This document shows, one piece after another, positions 14,202 to 15,085 of a DNA stretch of 15,085 nt. Numbering within the stretch: the stretch's first letter is position 1; each line of letters starts with the position of its first letter. Below the pieces are notes generated by a model. It was not told the origin of the DNA and searched no databases. It saw only the letters and a list, made by a program, of their open reading frames with translations. Location of the stretch: the NCBI GenBank assembly GCA_005877345.1, contig VBPR01000198.1:1-15085 (forward strand). The letters run 5' to 3'. This DNA comes from Nitrososphaerota archaeon (GTDB taxonomy: Archaea > Thermoproteota > Nitrososphaeria > Nitrososphaerales > Nitrososphaeraceae). The position numbers and the translations under genes are program-made.

Positions 14202-14440
14202 AATACCTTTTCTAAAATTATGACTTGTTCAATTCACCAATTTAATTACTACTGTGAAATATCTTTTCTACTACCGTTTTTGTTTCTATGAAAGGAGCAT
14301 GTATATTTTTTGTTCATGTCTGCCCAATAATAGTTGTCTATTTTAGGATTTAACATTGAGATGATTATTGCCTTCTTCTTGATTTATTCAGCTAAATTCT
14401 GAAAATTATTAAAGAAAAAGGTCATGTAAATCGAATCAAA
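14202..14440. other. Intergenic, no gene seen
   Basis: Nothing convincing on either strand; the longest plus frame (from ATGAAAGGAGCATG) is 21 residues. The 3' part holds the promoter of the VOC gene. Confidence 0.4.
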
Positions 14441-14448
14441 TTTAAATC
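14441..14448 (+). promoter_or_regulatory. TATA-box-like element for the VOC-family gene
   Basis: TTTAAATC, preceded by CGAATCAAA, is centred 26-27 nt upstream of the ATG at 14471. It is the clearest leaderless promoter in the window. Confidence 0.55.
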
Positions 14449-14470
14449 CTTAAAAACAAGATACTAGTCA

Positions 14471-14884
14471 ATGTTCAAACGACTAGGCGCCGCAATTCTT
14501 TTAGTTGAGGATTTACAAAAATGTATGTCTTTTTATAGAGATACTCTTGAACTAAAAATAAAGAACCAGTCACCAGATTGGGTTGAATTCCAGAATGAAA
14601 GCCAAAGTGCCGTACTAGCATTGCATCCTGCACGAATCAAACAGAAAGGATCTTCGAATATGTTACTCGGATTTAATGTAAGTAATCTGGAATCTGTATG
14701 TAAAAAGCTCGAAGATAAGCATGTCAAATTCTATAAAAAGATTACCCAAGAATCATTCGGAAAGCATGCAATTATTGAGGATCCCGAAGGTCACCTAATA
14801 TCCATTGCAGAGATTCCACCGAAGGACGAGTTGGGACAAATCCCATACTATCATGGCTTTGCTCCCGTTGAAGGTCTAACGTGA
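14471..14884 (+). CDS. VOC-family (glyoxalase/bleomycin-resistance-like) protein
   Basis: The 137-aa product has the two beta-alpha-beta3 modules of the vicinal-oxygen-chelate fold: first module with ILLVEDLQKCMSFYRDTLEL (9-28) and WVEFQNESQSAVLAL, second with LLGFNVSNLESVCKKLEDKH and the closing IEDPEGHLISIAEIPP (102-117). Length is normal for a single-domain VOC protein. E114 sits at the usual C-terminal metal-ligand position; the first-module His ligand typical of glyoxalase I is not obvious, so metal use and substrate are open. Glyoxalase, dioxygenase or sequestering function cannot be separated from sequence. It has its own leaderless promoter and is not in an operon. Confidence 0.87.
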   Translation: MFKRLGAAILLVEDLQKCMSFYRDTLELKIKNQSPDWVEFQNESQSAVLALHPARIKQKGSSNMLLGFNVSNLESVCKKLEDKHVKFYKKITQESFGKHAIIEDPEGHLISIAEIPPKDELGQIPYYHGFAPVEGLT

Positions 14885-14940
14885 TGTTCGATATTTTACC
14901 AATAACTAACTACTAATTTTACAAAGATTTAACCCAAATC

Positions 14941-14948
14941 AAAAAAAA
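14941..14948 (-). terminator. Oligo-T terminator after the DUF4242-like gene
   Basis: Eight A's on the plus strand (T8 on the minus strand) lie 12 nt beyond the stop codon at 14963-14961, the expected archaeal signal. Confidence 0.55.
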
Positions 14949-14960
14949 TATTTTATTGGC

Positions 14961-15085
14961 TTAAAACTCTTTTTTGGCTAGATTAACTTCGGTTATCCAT
15001 TCACATTTGACATTGGCTTTCGTATGATGTTTTTCAACAGATTCTTTATCTGGTGCATCGAGTAGGCAGAAACAAACATCAGCAT
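14961..15085 (-). CDS. 3' end of a DUF4242-like protein, cut by the window edge
   Basis: The last 40 residues are ADVCFCLLDAPDKESVEKHH, TKANVKCEWITEVNLAKKEF, then TAA; the start is beyond the right edge. The pattern 'a.cfCllDAPdkeaVekhH..ag..cd.I.eV' is typical of the C-terminal half of DUF4242 proteins (SCO4226-like, described as nickel-binding small ferredoxin-fold proteins). The HH and Cys residues could be the metal ligands. Family membership is from memory of the consensus; the metal is not established here. Confidence 0.72.
   Translation of the reverse strand, partial: ADVCFCLLDAPDKESVEKHHTKANVKCEWITEVNLAKKEF

Overview
The window is AT-rich archaeal DNA, most likely from the Nitrososphaeria (Thaumarchaeota; a Nitrosocosmicus-like ammonia oxidiser is my guess, not proven). 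The inference rests on TATA-box-like octamers about 23-31 nt upstream of start codons with almost no Shine-Dalgarno sequences (mostly leaderless transcripts), frequent TTG starts, oligo-T terminators, an F420-type flavin-free oxidoreductase, a cupredoxin-type domain, and many Cys/His microproteins. There are no rRNA, tRNA, CRISPR or IS elements that I can see.

Layout. 1-1250 (minus): the start of a Cys-containing protein cut by the left edge, a 76-aa membrane-anchored fragment that looks like the N-terminus of a larger exported protein, and an exported PsbP/MOG1-like lipid-free protein. 1427-1561: a 44-aa zinc-ribbon microprotein. 2006-4622 (plus): a bacterial-type LigD (phosphoesterase, then ligase, then primase-polymerase), interrupted by two 1-nt shifts, both at homopolymers and both of the same sign. 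4806-6582 (minus): a winged-helix-like protein and an F420-dependent LLM-class oxidoreductase. 6757-7507 (minus): a C2H2 finger microprotein and a 43-aa membrane protein. 7783-9284 (minus): an unrecognised 232-aa protein and a DedA/VTT membrane protein split by an in-frame TAA. 9494-9892 (plus): an unrecognised 132-aa protein. 10100-10246 (minus): a zinc-ribbon microprotein with a His/Cys-rich tail. 10422-12707 (plus): a cupredoxin-class III nucleotidyl cyclase fusion followed by an MFS transporter. 12847-14884 (plus): an exported protein, an MTH1187-type protein and a VOC protein, with a possible antisense zinc-finger gene at 14013-14201. The right edge holds the 3' end of a DUF4242-like gene (minus).

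Genes are mostly single transcription units with their own promoters; only the cyclase/MFS pair could be an operon. The most notable items are the cytosolic-looking cupredoxin-cyclase fusion (a possible copper- or redox-responsive cAMP source), the two-site frameshift in ligD, the nonsense codon in the DedA gene, and the run of Cys/His microproteins that length cut-offs would miss.
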